From Hyphomicrobiales bacterium (GTDB taxonomy: Bacteria; Pseudomonadota; Alphaproteobacteria; Rhizobiales; Xanthobacteraceae), in NCBI GenBank assembly GCA_003133345.1, contig PKXB01000119.1, forward strand, positions 6,857-14,795: a DNA stretch of 7,939 nucleotides, read 5' to 3'. The position numbers were made by a program, and so were the translations under genes. Below are positions 1-5,438 of this stretch, in pieces (the first letter of the stretch is position 1; each line of letters begins with the position of its first letter). The notes beneath the pieces are model-generated. The model did no database searches. It had not been told where the DNA came from and was given only the letters and a program-made list of their open reading frames with translations.

Positions 1-593
1 TTCATGACGTTGCGCTTGTCCATCGAGGTGACCTTGTTGCGTCGCTTGCGCGCCAGCTCGAAGGCCACGCGCCCGATGCGCTCGATCTCGTAGGTGTCGT
101 AGACTTGAGTATCGATGGCGCGCTTCTGGCCGTTGCCGAGATCGGTGATGGTCTTCGGCTCGCCGAAATACACGCCGCCGGTCAGTTCGCGCAGGATCAT
201 GATGTCGAGGCCCTCGACCAGCTCGCGCTTGAGCGAAGATGCGTCGGCGAGCGCCGGATAGGTCACCGCCGGACGCAAGTTGGCGTAGAGGTCGAGATCC
301 TTGCGCAAGCGCAACAGCCCGGCCTCGGGCCGCACGTCATAGGGCACCTTGTCCCATTTCGGGCCGCCCACCGCGCCGAAGATCACCGCGTCGGCGGCCT
401 TGGCCTTTTCCATGGTGGCGTCGGTGATGGCGACCCCGTGGGCGTCGTAGCAGCAGCCGCCGGCGAGGGCTTCCTCGGTGGTGAACTTGTCCGGGCCCTT
501 TTTGTTGAAGAAGTCGATGACGCGCTTGGCCTCGGCCATCACTTCGGGTCCGATGCCGTCGCCGGGGAGCAGCAGGAGATTGTGGGTTGCCAT
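1..593 (-). CDS. leuB: 3-isopropylmalate dehydrogenase, N-terminal part (cut by window edge)
   Basis: LeuB oxidises and decarboxylates 3-isopropylmalate with NAD+ in cytosolic leucine biosynthesis. The first 197 codons are present and the gene continues beyond base 1. What is seen: the N-terminal nucleotide-binding stretch [11 protein letters not shown] (8-18); the substrate-binding arginine pattern [14 protein letters not shown] with R97 and R107; R135 in LRELTGG; Y142 in GGVYFGEP; and K193 in MDKRNVM. These correspond to the conserved malate-moiety residues of isopropylmalate dehydrogenases. The order and spacing distinguish it from isocitrate and tartrate dehydrogenases, though those are in the same fold family. 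The ATG at 593 has only a weak purine-rich upstream element (GGCGAGGCG). It lies 74 bases downstream of the molybdoprotein gene on the same strand. No convincing terminator is seen between them, so read-through is possible, but the functions look unrelated. Confidence 0.96.
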   Translation of the reverse strand, partial: MATHNLLLLPGDGIGPEVMAEAKRVIDFFNKKGPDKFTTEEALAGGCCYDAHGVAITDATMEKAKAADAVIFGAVGGPKWDKVPYDVRPEAGLLRLRKDLDLYANLRPAVTYPALADASSLKRELVEGLDIMILRELTGGVYFGEPKTITDLGNGQKRAIDTQVYDTYEIERIGRVAFELARKRRNKVTSMDKRNVM

Positions 594-667
594 TTTTTAC
601 GCCTCGCCATTGCGGAACTGCGCGGAGTGCTAAAGGCCCGCGCCGCGATTGGCAAGGCGAGAAGGCG

Positions 668-1441
668 CTACAGCCCTGAGAACCAATTGTAACCCTGGTT
701 TTCCCAGTAGCCGCCGCGGTCGGTGTTGGTGACTTCCATCGCCACCACGTATTTCGGGTTCTTGAAGCCGAGCTTGGTGGGGATGCGGATTTTCATCGGG
801 AAACCGTAGGCGCGCGGCAATATCTTGTGGTCGAACTTGAACGACATCTGCGTCTGCGGATGCAGCGCGGTCGGCATGTCGATGGTGTTGGTGTAACCCT
901 CGGCGCATTTGAACCAGATGTATTTGGCGCTGGTGTCGGCGCCGATGCGCTTGAGGAAGTCGGACAACACGGCGCCCTGCCAGGAGCCGATGGCGCTCCA
1001 GCCTTCCACGCAGATATGGCGGGTGATCTGCGAGACCTCGGGCAGCGCGTGCAGCTCGGCAAGCGTCCACGGCTTCTTGTTGTCGACCAGGCCGGCGATT
1101 TCCAGTTTATAAGCGTTGCCGTCCACTGCCGGCGCCTCGTCCTCGTCGTAATAGGCATTGAACGGGAACGGCCGCGTGATGGCGCTCTCGGGGAAGGTCG
1201 GCGCCAGTTTGGTACGGCTGAACAGCGCGGCCTGCGCGCCGTCATTGAACGAAGAAATTTTGCGCAGCACGGCTTCCGCGCTGTCGCCGTCGATGATGTC
1301 GCAGCCGGTGAGGAAGGCGAGCGCGCCGAGGCTGGCCGCGCCACGCAGGAAGCCGCGCCGCGCCGGATCGGGCATCAGCGAGGCTGCATCCTTGATCAGC
1401 AGCTTGGGATCGACGCCGGGAATAATTTTGCATTGGCGCAT
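668..1441 (-). CDS. Tat-exported sulfite-oxidase-fold molybdopterin oxidoreductase, probable lipoprotein (257 aa)
   Basis: Seen: a long N-region, then a twin-arginine motif ARRGFLRG (27-34), a hydrophobic stretch (35-46) and the lipobox LTGC with C47. It therefore looks like a Tat lipoprotein; the +2 residue is D48. The mature part (about 105-257) is the oxidoreductase molybdopterin-binding domain of the sulfite oxidase/MsrP superfamily. C144 in RHICVEGWS matches the cofactor-ligating cysteine, followed by GSWQG (152-156), then GFKNPKYV (225-232) and the C-terminal YWENQGYNW motif (245-253). Known: such domains bind Mo-molybdopterin and catalyse oxo-transfer in the periplasm. Substrate here is unknown. 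It differs from E. coli MsrP because the gene next to it encodes a b561-type cytochrome, not the MsrQ-type six-helix protein. Start: ATG 1441 has AAAGGA seven bases upstream. An in-frame ATG at 1486 would translate through the palindromic repeat and is rejected; ATG 1375 (just before the twin arginines) is a weaker alternative. It is last of a three-gene unit with the cytochrome and MXKDX genes. Confidence 0.9.
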   Translation of the reverse strand: MRQCKIIPGVDPKLLIKDAASLMPDPARRGFLRGAASLGALAFLTGCDIIDGDSAEAVLRKISSFNDGAQAALFSRTKLAPTFPESAITRPFPFNAYYDEDEAPAVDGNAYKLEIAGLVDNKKPWTLAELHALPEVSQITRHICVEGWSAIGSWQGAVLSDFLKRIGADTSAKYIWFKCAEGYTNTIDMPTALHPQTQMSFKFDHKILPRAYGFPMKIRIPTKLGFKNPKYVVAMEVTNTDRGGYWENQGYNWFSGL

Positions 1442-1454
1442 ATTATTTTCCTTT

Positions 1455-1503
1455 GAGCATGATCTTATCCGAAAACCGGTTCCCACTTTTCGGGATCATG
1501 CTC
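1455..1503. repeat. Rhizobiales-type intergenic palindromic repeat
   Basis: A 49-base imperfect palindrome. The outer arms GAGCATGATC (1455-1464) and GATCATGCTC (1494-1503) are exact reverse complements. The inner arms CCGAAAA (1469-1475) and TTTTCGG (1487-1493) also pair, with a TTAT bulge on one side (1465-1468) and an 11-base loop (1476-1486). From memory this matches a palindrome family scattered in many copies between genes of Bradyrhizobium, Rhodopseudomonas, Mesorhizobium and relatives. It fills almost the whole gap between the cytochrome and molybdoprotein genes, so it would be transcribed within that operon and could form a stable hairpin in the mRNA. Confidence 0.85.
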
Positions 1504-1510
1504 TGTTCTC

Positions 1511-2128
1511 CTAGTGACCGACGACCATGGCGCGCAGGTTCCTCGGCACGATCAGCGCCAGCGCCACATGCACGACCAGGAAGCCGACGATCGCGCTCAT
1601 GGCGAAGAAATGCACATAGCGGGCGACATCGTAGCCGCCGAACAGCGCGGTCAATTCCTGGAACTGCACCGGCTTCCAGATCGACAGCCCCGACAGCACG
1701 ATCACGATGCCGCACAGGATGACGCCCGCGTAAAGCAGCTTCTGCATCGCGTTGTAGTGCGAGATATCCTCGTGCGCGAGCTTAAAGCTGAGCGCTGCCT
1801 TGGCGTCGGCCAACACCTGCGACGGATAGATCGGCAGCAGCTTGCGGCGGAAGCGGCCGGTGGCGAGCCCGAGCGTGACGTAGACGATGCCGTTGATCAC
1901 CAGCACCCACATGGCGGCGAAATGCCAGAGCAGTGCGCCGCCCAGCCATTGGCCGAGCGCGATGTGCTTGGAAAATTCGAATTTGAACAGCGGCGAGGCG
2001 TCGTAAATCTGCCAGCCGGAGCCGATCATCACCAGGATCGCCAGCGCGTTGATCCAATGGCACGCGCGCACCCAGACTGGATGGATGGCCGCATCGGCGG
2101 GGGTGGTTGTCATGGTCTCAGCGGTCAT
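1511..2128 (-). CDS. Cytochrome b561-type (cytochrome b/b6 domain) membrane subunit (205 aa)
   Basis: A four-helix di-heme b-type cytochrome of the Ni_hydr_CYTB/b561 family, expected to move electrons between a periplasmic redox partner and the quinone pool. Hydrophobic helices are visible at about 26-41, 62-88, 131-150 and 175-194. Candidate axial haem ligands are H24 (ACHW, helix 1), H69 (LLWHF, helix 2), and H173 and H187 (helix 4), the usual family pattern. It lies directly upstream of the Tat-exported molybdoprotein, with the palindromic repeat in the gap, so it is most simply the membrane anchor and electron partner of that enzyme. Start: ATG 2128 is preferred because of GGCAGG upstream; the in-frame ATG 2161 has no ribosome site, and ATG 2113 is possible. 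It is not an MsrQ/YedZ homologue. Partnership is inferred from gene order only. Confidence 0.88.
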   Translation of the reverse strand: MTAETMTTTPADAAIHPVWVRACHWINALAILVMIGSGWQIYDASPLFKFEFSKHIALGQWLGGALLWHFAAMWVLVINGIVYVTLGLATGRFRRKLLPIYPSQVLADAKAALSFKLAHEDISHYNAMQKLLYAGVILCGIVIVLSGLSIWKPVQFQELTALFGGYDVARYVHFFAMSAIVGFLVVHVALALIVPRNLRAMVVGH

Positions 2129-2224
2129 CGCGAACCTGCCCTGTGATCCTAACCAATCCAAGCCCGAATGAGTATACGGCGCGGCCGGACCCGCGGATGC
2201 ACGAGCCCGACCGCGTGCCTGCGC

Positions 2225-2365
2225 TTATTTTTTCATGCCGTCGTTGGACATCTTGTCCTTGGCCATGCCGTCGTCCTTCTTCATGTCGTCCGCGAAAGCC
2301 GGCGCCATGGCGAAACCGGCGGCGATAGCGGTCACCAGCACGGCCGAAAACAGAGTCTTTTTCAT
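2225..2365 (-). CDS. Small secreted pentapeptide MXKDX-repeat protein (46 aa)
   Basis: A short gene that length filters would miss. The protein begins MKKTLFSAVL and has a Sec signal peptide: KK, then a hydrophobic run of about residues 5-20, with APAFA as the likely cleavage site near residues 21-25. The mature peptide is about 21 residues and made of M-x-K-D-x-like units: MKKDD, MAKDK, MSNDG, then MKK before the TAA. This matches the pentapeptide MXKDX-repeat family of tiny, methionine- and lysine-rich exported proteins of unknown function. The start is fixed by a near-perfect Shine-Dalgarno AGGAGGA (2378-2372), six bases upstream. It is the first gene of the minus-strand unit, 96 bases before the cytochrome gene. 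The methionine-rich, charged, secreted peptide could be a metal- or oxidant-binding factor; that is speculation. Confidence 0.86.
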   Translation of the reverse strand: MKKTLFSAVLVTAIAAGFAMAPAFADDMKKDDGMAKDKMSNDGMKK

Positions 2366-2520
2366 CACGTGTCCTCCTGAGGAATGAACTTGGTGATCCA
2401 TCCGCTATCACGGGGGCTGAGCACGTCCTCATCAGTTTCCCGTTGCTGCAACCTAGCGTTTGGCTCACGGTTTTGTGAGAATGGCCAAGCCGGGCCGGAT
2501 CGGATGAAGGAGCCGCAGCG
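2366..2520. promoter_or_regulatory. Divergent promoter region between the MXKDX gene and mch
   Basis: These 155 bases separate two divergently transcribed genes and should contain both promoters. Two short inverted repeats stand out: GTTGC-T-GCAAC (2442-2452) and CTCAC-GGTTTT-GTGAG (2464-2479). The second lies 41 bases upstream of the mch start, close to where a repressor or activator would act. No clear -35/-10 pair was found for either direction. A good ribosome site AAGGAG (2507-2512) sits eight bases before the TTG of mch and supports that start. The operator role of the repeats is inference. Confidence 0.45.
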
Positions 2521-3585
2521 TTGAGCCAATCGAGCGTCGCCAAGACCAACCCCGGCAATTTTTTCGAGGACTTCCGCCTCGGCCTTGAGATTCGCCACGC
2601 CACCCCGCGCACGGTGACGCTCGGCGATGTGGCGCTTTATAACGGTCTGTTCGGGCCGCGCTTTGCCGTGCAGTCGTCCGACGCCTTCGCCGCCAAGATC
2701 GGCTATCCGCGCTCGCCGCTCGACGATCTGCTGGTTTTCCACGTGGTGTTCGGCAAGACCGTGCCCGATATCTCGCTCAACGCCGTGGCCAATCTCGGCT
2801 ATGCCGATTGCCGCTTCCTCAAAGCCGTCTATCCCGGCGACACGCTGAATTCGGTGTCGCAGGTGATCGGGCTGAAGGAGAATTCCAACCGCAAGACCGG
2901 CATCGTCTATGTGCGCTCGCGCGGCTTCAATCAGAACGGCGACACGGTGCTCGACTATGCGCGCTGGGTGATGGTGCGCAAACGCGACGAGGCGGCAGCA
3001 GCGCAGGCTGAAAAAGTGCCCGAGCTGCCGAAGCACGTAGAGCCCGCCGCGCTTGGCGCCGCCTGCCCGCCGATCGATGCTTCGGCCTACGACACCGTGC
3101 TCTCCGGCAGCCCGCACCGTTTCGGCGACTACAAAGCGGGCGAGAAAATAGATCACGTCGACGGCATCACGGTCGAGGAATCTGAGCACATGACCGCGAC
3201 GCGGCTTTACCAGAACACTGCGCGCATTCATTTCAATCAGTTCGCCGAGAGCAAGGGCCGCTTCGGCCGCCGGCTGATCTATGGCGGCCACGCCATCTCG
3301 CTGGCGCGCGCGCTCAGCTTCAACGGGCTCGGCAATGCCTTCCACGTGGCGGCGATCAATGGCGGGCGGCACGTGGCGCCGCTGTTCGCAGGGCAGACGG
3401 TATTTGCCTGGTCCGAGGTGCTGGCCACCGCCGAAGTGCCCGGCCGCAAGGACGTCGGCGCGCTGCGCCTGCGCACCATCGCCACCAAGGATAAGCCGTG
3501 CGCTGATTTTCCGCTCAAGAGCGGCGACGACTACGACCCGTCGGTGATCCTCGATCTGGATTACTGGGTGCTCATGCCGAAGTGA
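2521..3585 (+). CDS. mch: Mesaconyl-CoA hydratase (beta-methylmalyl-CoA dehydratase), double hotdog MaoC-like (354 aa)
   Basis: Mch interconverts mesaconyl-C1-CoA and beta-methylmalyl-CoA in the ethylmalonyl-CoA pathway, which lets isocitrate-lyase-negative bacteria grow on acetyl-CoA-yielding substrates. It is cytosolic. The sequence reads like alphaproteobacterial Mch throughout: KTNPGNFFEDFRLG (8-21), HATPRTVTLGDVALYN (26-41), LLVFHVVFGKTVPDISLNA (70-88), YPGDTL (104-109) and WVMVRKRD (149-156). A linker of about residues 157-195 follows. The second hotdog half contains QNTARIHFNQ (231-240, H237 a likely catalytic histidine) and LIYGGHAISLARAL (252-265). The length is close to the usual 340-350 residues. 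The start codon is TTG with AAGGAG eight bases upstream; no ATG fits the conserved N-terminus. As I recall, mch lies next to sdh genes in Rhodobacter. Here two minus-strand genes lie between mch and sdhC. Other MaoC hydratases are the alternative, but the N-terminal motifs favour Mch strongly. Confidence 0.93.
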   Translation: MSQSSVAKTNPGNFFEDFRLGLEIRHATPRTVTLGDVALYNGLFGPRFAVQSSDAFAAKIGYPRSPLDDLLVFHVVFGKTVPDISLNAVANLGYADCRFLKAVYPGDTLNSVSQVIGLKENSNRKTGIVYVRSRGFNQNGDTVLDYARWVMVRKRDEAAAAQAEKVPELPKHVEPAALGAACPPIDASAYDTVLSGSPHRFGDYKAGEKIDHVDGITVEESEHMTATRLYQNTARIHFNQFAESKGRFGRRLIYGGHAISLARALSFNGLGNAFHVAAINGGRHVAPLFAGQTVFAWSEVLATAEVPGRKDVGALRLRTIATKDKPCADFPLKSGDDYDPSVILDLDYWVLMPK

Positions 3586-3598
3586 GCGGGCGCGCTCA
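3583..3598. other. Palindrome spanning both stop codons of the convergent genes
   Basis: TGAGCG-GGCG-CGCTCA is a perfect 6-base-pair inverted repeat with a 4-base loop. Its left arm begins with the TGA of mch, and its right arm, read on the minus strand, begins with the TGA of the nitroreductase. It could act as a small bidirectional hairpin at the convergent ends. There is no T-tract on either side, so it is not a standard intrinsic terminator. Confidence 0.4.
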
Positions 3599-4249
3599 GC
3601 TCTTCGGATATCCGACCGTCTGGGCAAACGTCACGAATTGTTCGCCCTCGAGCTGCATGACTTTTTCCAGCTTCTTGTACTCGACTGCGCCGCGGAACAC
3701 GCTCGCCAGCCCCTCGGACGCGCAGAAGAGATAGACATTCTGTCCGATAAAGCCGGTATCGACCGAGGCATAGAGACGGCGACCTTCAGGAGGGACATCG
3801 TGCATGCGCTCGCCGTGCGCGACATAGACTAGGTTAAGCGGCGCGCTCCCCACGAAGTCCTGCTGGCCGGTGGCGGCGCGAATATCGACGCTCAAGTGCT
3901 TCCGGAGCAGATGAGCTTTCGGATCGTAGAACCAAACGCCGTCCACCATGGCGGCATAGACGTCAATCACCATGATGTGACGCCAATATGGGGCAGTGCG
4001 GTCGCCGGAGGGACGGTTGACCCCGAATGCAGCCCATAGCAGATCGGACAATACCCGCAGAGGCAGCGGACGGTCGGCGTATTCGCGCGTCGAATGGCGC
4101 AGCTTGAGCGCCTGCATCAATGGCATACCGCCGCTCGTCTGCGGCGCCGGCAGCTGCATGATTATCGCTTCGCTTGCCGCCTGCGCGGAGGTGCCTGCGA
4201 AAACGGCTGCCGACAATAATCCAGCGCCCGCTTCCCGTCGGGTGATCAT
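3596..4249 (-). CDS. Exported nitroreductase-fold (SagB/ThcOx-like) flavoprotein (217 aa)
   Basis: An FMN-dependent oxidoreductase of the nitroreductase superfamily; the substrate cannot be read from sequence. Seen: a twin-arginine-type signal, ITRREAGAG then a hydrophobic stretch, with a likely cleavage after SAQA (21-24), suggesting export in folded, cofactor-loaded form. RHSTREY (51-57) is the N-terminal FMN-phosphate-binding arginine/serine motif. DLLWAAFGVNRPSGDRTAP (69-87) is typical of the SagB/ThcOx branch. APLNLVYV (137-144) and ASVDTGFIGQNVYL (161-174) form the second half of the flavin site. It is a single-domain protein with no YcaO or peptide-maturation neighbours, so a role in azoline-peptide oxidation is unlikely. 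Start: ATG 4249 has AGAGGAG nine bases upstream. Upstream is a perfect FNR/FixK box, so low-oxygen induction is likely. The gene ends 10 bases from the convergent mch; a LysR gene lies 103 bases upstream on the same strand. Confidence 0.87.
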   Translation of the reverse strand: MITRREAGAGLLSAAVFAGTSAQAASEAIIMQLPAPQTSGGMPLMQALKLRHSTREYADRPLPLRVLSDLLWAAFGVNRPSGDRTAPYWRHIMVIDVYAAMVDGVWFYDPKAHLLRKHLSVDIRAATGQQDFVGSAPLNLVYVAHGERMHDVPPEGRRLYASVDTGFIGQNVYLFCASEGLASVFRGAVEYKKLEKVMQLEGEQFVTFAQTVGYPKS

Positions 4250-4302
4250 CGGGATGATCTCCTCTTGTCTCGCGGTGCGCCCTCCCAGTCGAAGTGCAAA
4301 AT

Positions 4303-4341
4303 ATTATCGATTTTGACTTATGCCGCATTGATGAGGATCAA
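4303..4341 (-). promoter_or_regulatory. FNR/FixK-type box and -10 element of the nitroreductase gene
   Basis: TTGAT-GAGG-ATCAA (4328-4341) is a perfect palindrome and matches the FNR/FnrN/FixK consensus TTGAY-N4-RTCAA at every fixed position. On the minus strand a -10-like GATAAT (4308-4303) follows. A start near 4294-4296 puts the box centre (4334.5) about 39-41 bases upstream, the spacing of class II FNR/FixK-activated promoters, where the box replaces the -35. The ATG is about 45 bases downstream. The box lies outside coding sequence, in the gap between the LysR stop and the nitroreductase start. The motif and spacing are seen; regulation is inferred. Confidence 0.75.
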
Positions 4342-4352
4342 GTCGGCGCAAG

Positions 4353-5240
4353 CTAGGCGCTCGCTCGCAAATGATCGACGAGCTGCCGCGCATAAGGCGG
4401 CAGCGTGTCAATGTCGCGCACGCAGATCGACAATTCGCGCAACGCCCAGGCATCGGTGAGGCGGACCGAACTGATCGCCATGTTGCGTTCGGTCCGCTTC
4501 ACGGTGGTCTCCGGCACGATGCCGACGCCGACATTGCATTCGACCAGGCGGCAGATGGCGTCGAAGCTGCGCAGCTGAACGCGCAGCCGCAATGGCCGGC
4601 CGACGCGGTTCGCCTTGTCGGCAAGGAATCGTTGGATCGCGCTGGCGCGGTCGAGGCCGACCATGTCGTAATCGAGCACCTCGGCGAAACCGATGCGCGA
4701 GCGGCTGGCGAGCGGGTGACTGCGCGCGACCACCAGCACGAAGCGGTCGCTGCGGAACGGAAACGTATGCAGGCCGCCGTAATCGACGGTGCCGGCGACA
4801 ATGCCGATATCGCCCGAGCCGTCCGCGATCAGGCCGACAATCTCGTCGCTCAGGCGCTCCTCGAGGTCGACGCTGATATCGGGATAGGCCATCAGGAACG
4901 AGCTTAACGTCTCTGGCAGAAATTCGGTGAGCGCATTGGTGTTGGAGAGCACCCGCACCTGGCCGGCGAGCCCGCGCGCATAGGGGCTCAAGTCCTCTTG
5001 CAAGCGCTCGCTTAGCGCCAAGATCGAGCGCGCGTGCTGCAGCAGCGTGCGGCCGGCCTGGGTCGGCGTCACGCCGGCCCGGCCGCGCACCAGCAATTCG
5101 GTGCCGAAGCTGATTTCCATCTTGCGGATGCGGGTTGAGGCGGCGGCCAGCGACAGGTTCGAGCGCACCGCGCCATGGGTGATGCTGCCCGCCTCGACGA
5201 TGTGGCGGAACAGGTTGAGATCGGTGAAGTCGAAGCGCAT
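4353..5240 (-). CDS. LysR-type transcriptional regulator (295 aa)
   Basis: A DNA-binding regulator of the LysR family with normal full length. The N-terminal winged helix-turn-helix covers about residues 3-62 (LNLFRHIVEAGSITHGAV, then LSLAAASTRIRKMEISFGTELLVR). A linker helix runs to about 90, and the periplasmic-binding-protein-like effector domain covers about 95-290 (GDIGIV 143-148, VGVGIVPE 237-244). The inducer is not identifiable. Start: ATG 5240 has GAAGG ten bases upstream. That ribosome site is itself one arm of the proximal LysR-like palindrome. The gene is 103 bases upstream of, and on the same strand as, the exported nitroreductase, and divergent from sdhC across 308 bases. Both are candidate targets, alongside autoregulation. 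No closer orthologue group could be assigned. Confidence 0.93.
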   Translation of the reverse strand: MRFDFTDLNLFRHIVEAGSITHGAVRSNLSLAAASTRIRKMEISFGTELLVRGRAGVTPTQAGRTLLQHARSILALSERLQEDLSPYARGLAGQVRVLSNTNALTEFLPETLSSFLMAYPDISVDLEERLSDEIVGLIADGSGDIGIVAGTVDYGGLHTFPFRSDRFVLVVARSHPLASRSRIGFAEVLDYDMVGLDRASAIQRFLADKANRVGRPLRLRVQLRSFDAICRLVECNVGVGIVPETTVKRTERNMAISSVRLTDAWALRELSICVRDIDTLPPYARQLVDHLRASA

Positions 5241-5250
5241 GGGACCGCTA

Positions 5251-5269
5251 CCTTCTTATTTCGCGAAGG
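5251..5269. promoter_or_regulatory. LysR-type operator, proximal copy
   Basis: CCTTC-N9-GAAGG is a perfect 5-base-pair palindrome with the T-N11-A geometry of LysR boxes (T5254 to A5266). It lies 11-29 bases upstream of the regulator's ATG, and its left arm also supplies the ribosome site of that gene on the minus strand. The same half-sites and spacing recur at 5317-5333. Binding by the adjacent LysR protein is inferred from position and repetition. Confidence 0.6.
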
Positions 5270-5286
5270 CAGGCTACGTAAAACAC

Positions 5287-5315
5287 ATATTGCACCATAA
5301 CAATTAGAGGTTCAA
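5287..5315 (-). promoter_or_regulatory. Tentative promoter of the LysR gene
   Basis: On the minus strand TTGAAC (5315-5310) and CAATAT (5292-5287) are separated by 17 bases. The -35 is good; the -10 matches only three of six consensus bases. A start near 5280 would put the distal LysR-like palindrome at about -45 and the proximal one at about +20, an arrangement suited to autoregulation. This is a weak call resting on spacing and context. Confidence 0.35.
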
Positions 5316-5316
5316 G

Positions 5317-5333
5317 CTTCGCAATTGATGAAG
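5317..5333. promoter_or_regulatory. LysR-type operator, distal copy
   Basis: CTTC-N9-GAAG repeats the half-sites and spacing of the proximal site, and again has T-N11-A geometry (T5319 to A5331). The centres are 65 bases apart, about six helical turns, which suits one LysR tetramer contacting both sites. It sits just upstream of the tentative LysR -35 element. Confidence 0.6.
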
Positions 5334-5369
5334 TAGCTGGTTTTGGCTGCCGGTCAAGCCTGAAGTCAT

Positions 5370-5436
5370 CCTCACGGCAGTTCATGCCAATCCAAGCCGC
5401 TCCGCAGTCTCACGCATCGAAACTGCGGTGGTGAGG
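5370..5436 (+). other. Nested inverted repeats that could fold into a three-way junction
   Basis: The outer arms are CCTCAC (5370-5375) and GTGAGG (5431-5436). Inside them are a small hairpin GGCA-GTTCA-TGCC (5376-5388) and a 7-base-pair stem CCGCAGT (5402-5408) with ACTGCGG (5422-5428). All arms are exact complements. The element ends two bases before the FixK-type box. It could be an RNA structure, or a cluster of protein-binding sites. No RNA family is recognised. Confidence 0.35.
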
Positions 5437-5438
5437 CT

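Noticed and set aside
594..667. Possible terminator between the molybdoprotein gene and leuB
   Set aside because: CTCGCC and GGCGAG arms exist at the edges but the interior pairs poorly and there is no T-tract.
1442..1486. Upstream ATG giving the molybdoprotein 15 extra residues
   Set aside because: The extra codons run through the palindromic repeat, and the ATG at 1441 has a good AAAGGA ribosome site.
2147..2164. Short words shared with the sdhC upstream region (CCAATCCAAGCC also at 5387-5398; ATTGGTTAGGA also at 5478-5488)
   Set aside because: A few 11-12-base matches are expected by chance in a window of this size, and the two words are not in the same arrangement at both places.
2365..3627. 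Long minus-strand open frame (420 codons) opposite mch
   Set aside because: It is a shadow of the high-G+C mch gene; no recognisable domain, whereas the plus strand encodes a clear hydratase.
3596..4249. Nitroreductase as part of a thiazole/oxazole-modified peptide cluster
   Set aside because: SagB/ThcOx resemblance alone is not enough; no YcaO, precursor peptide or transporter gene is nearby, and the protein appears exported.
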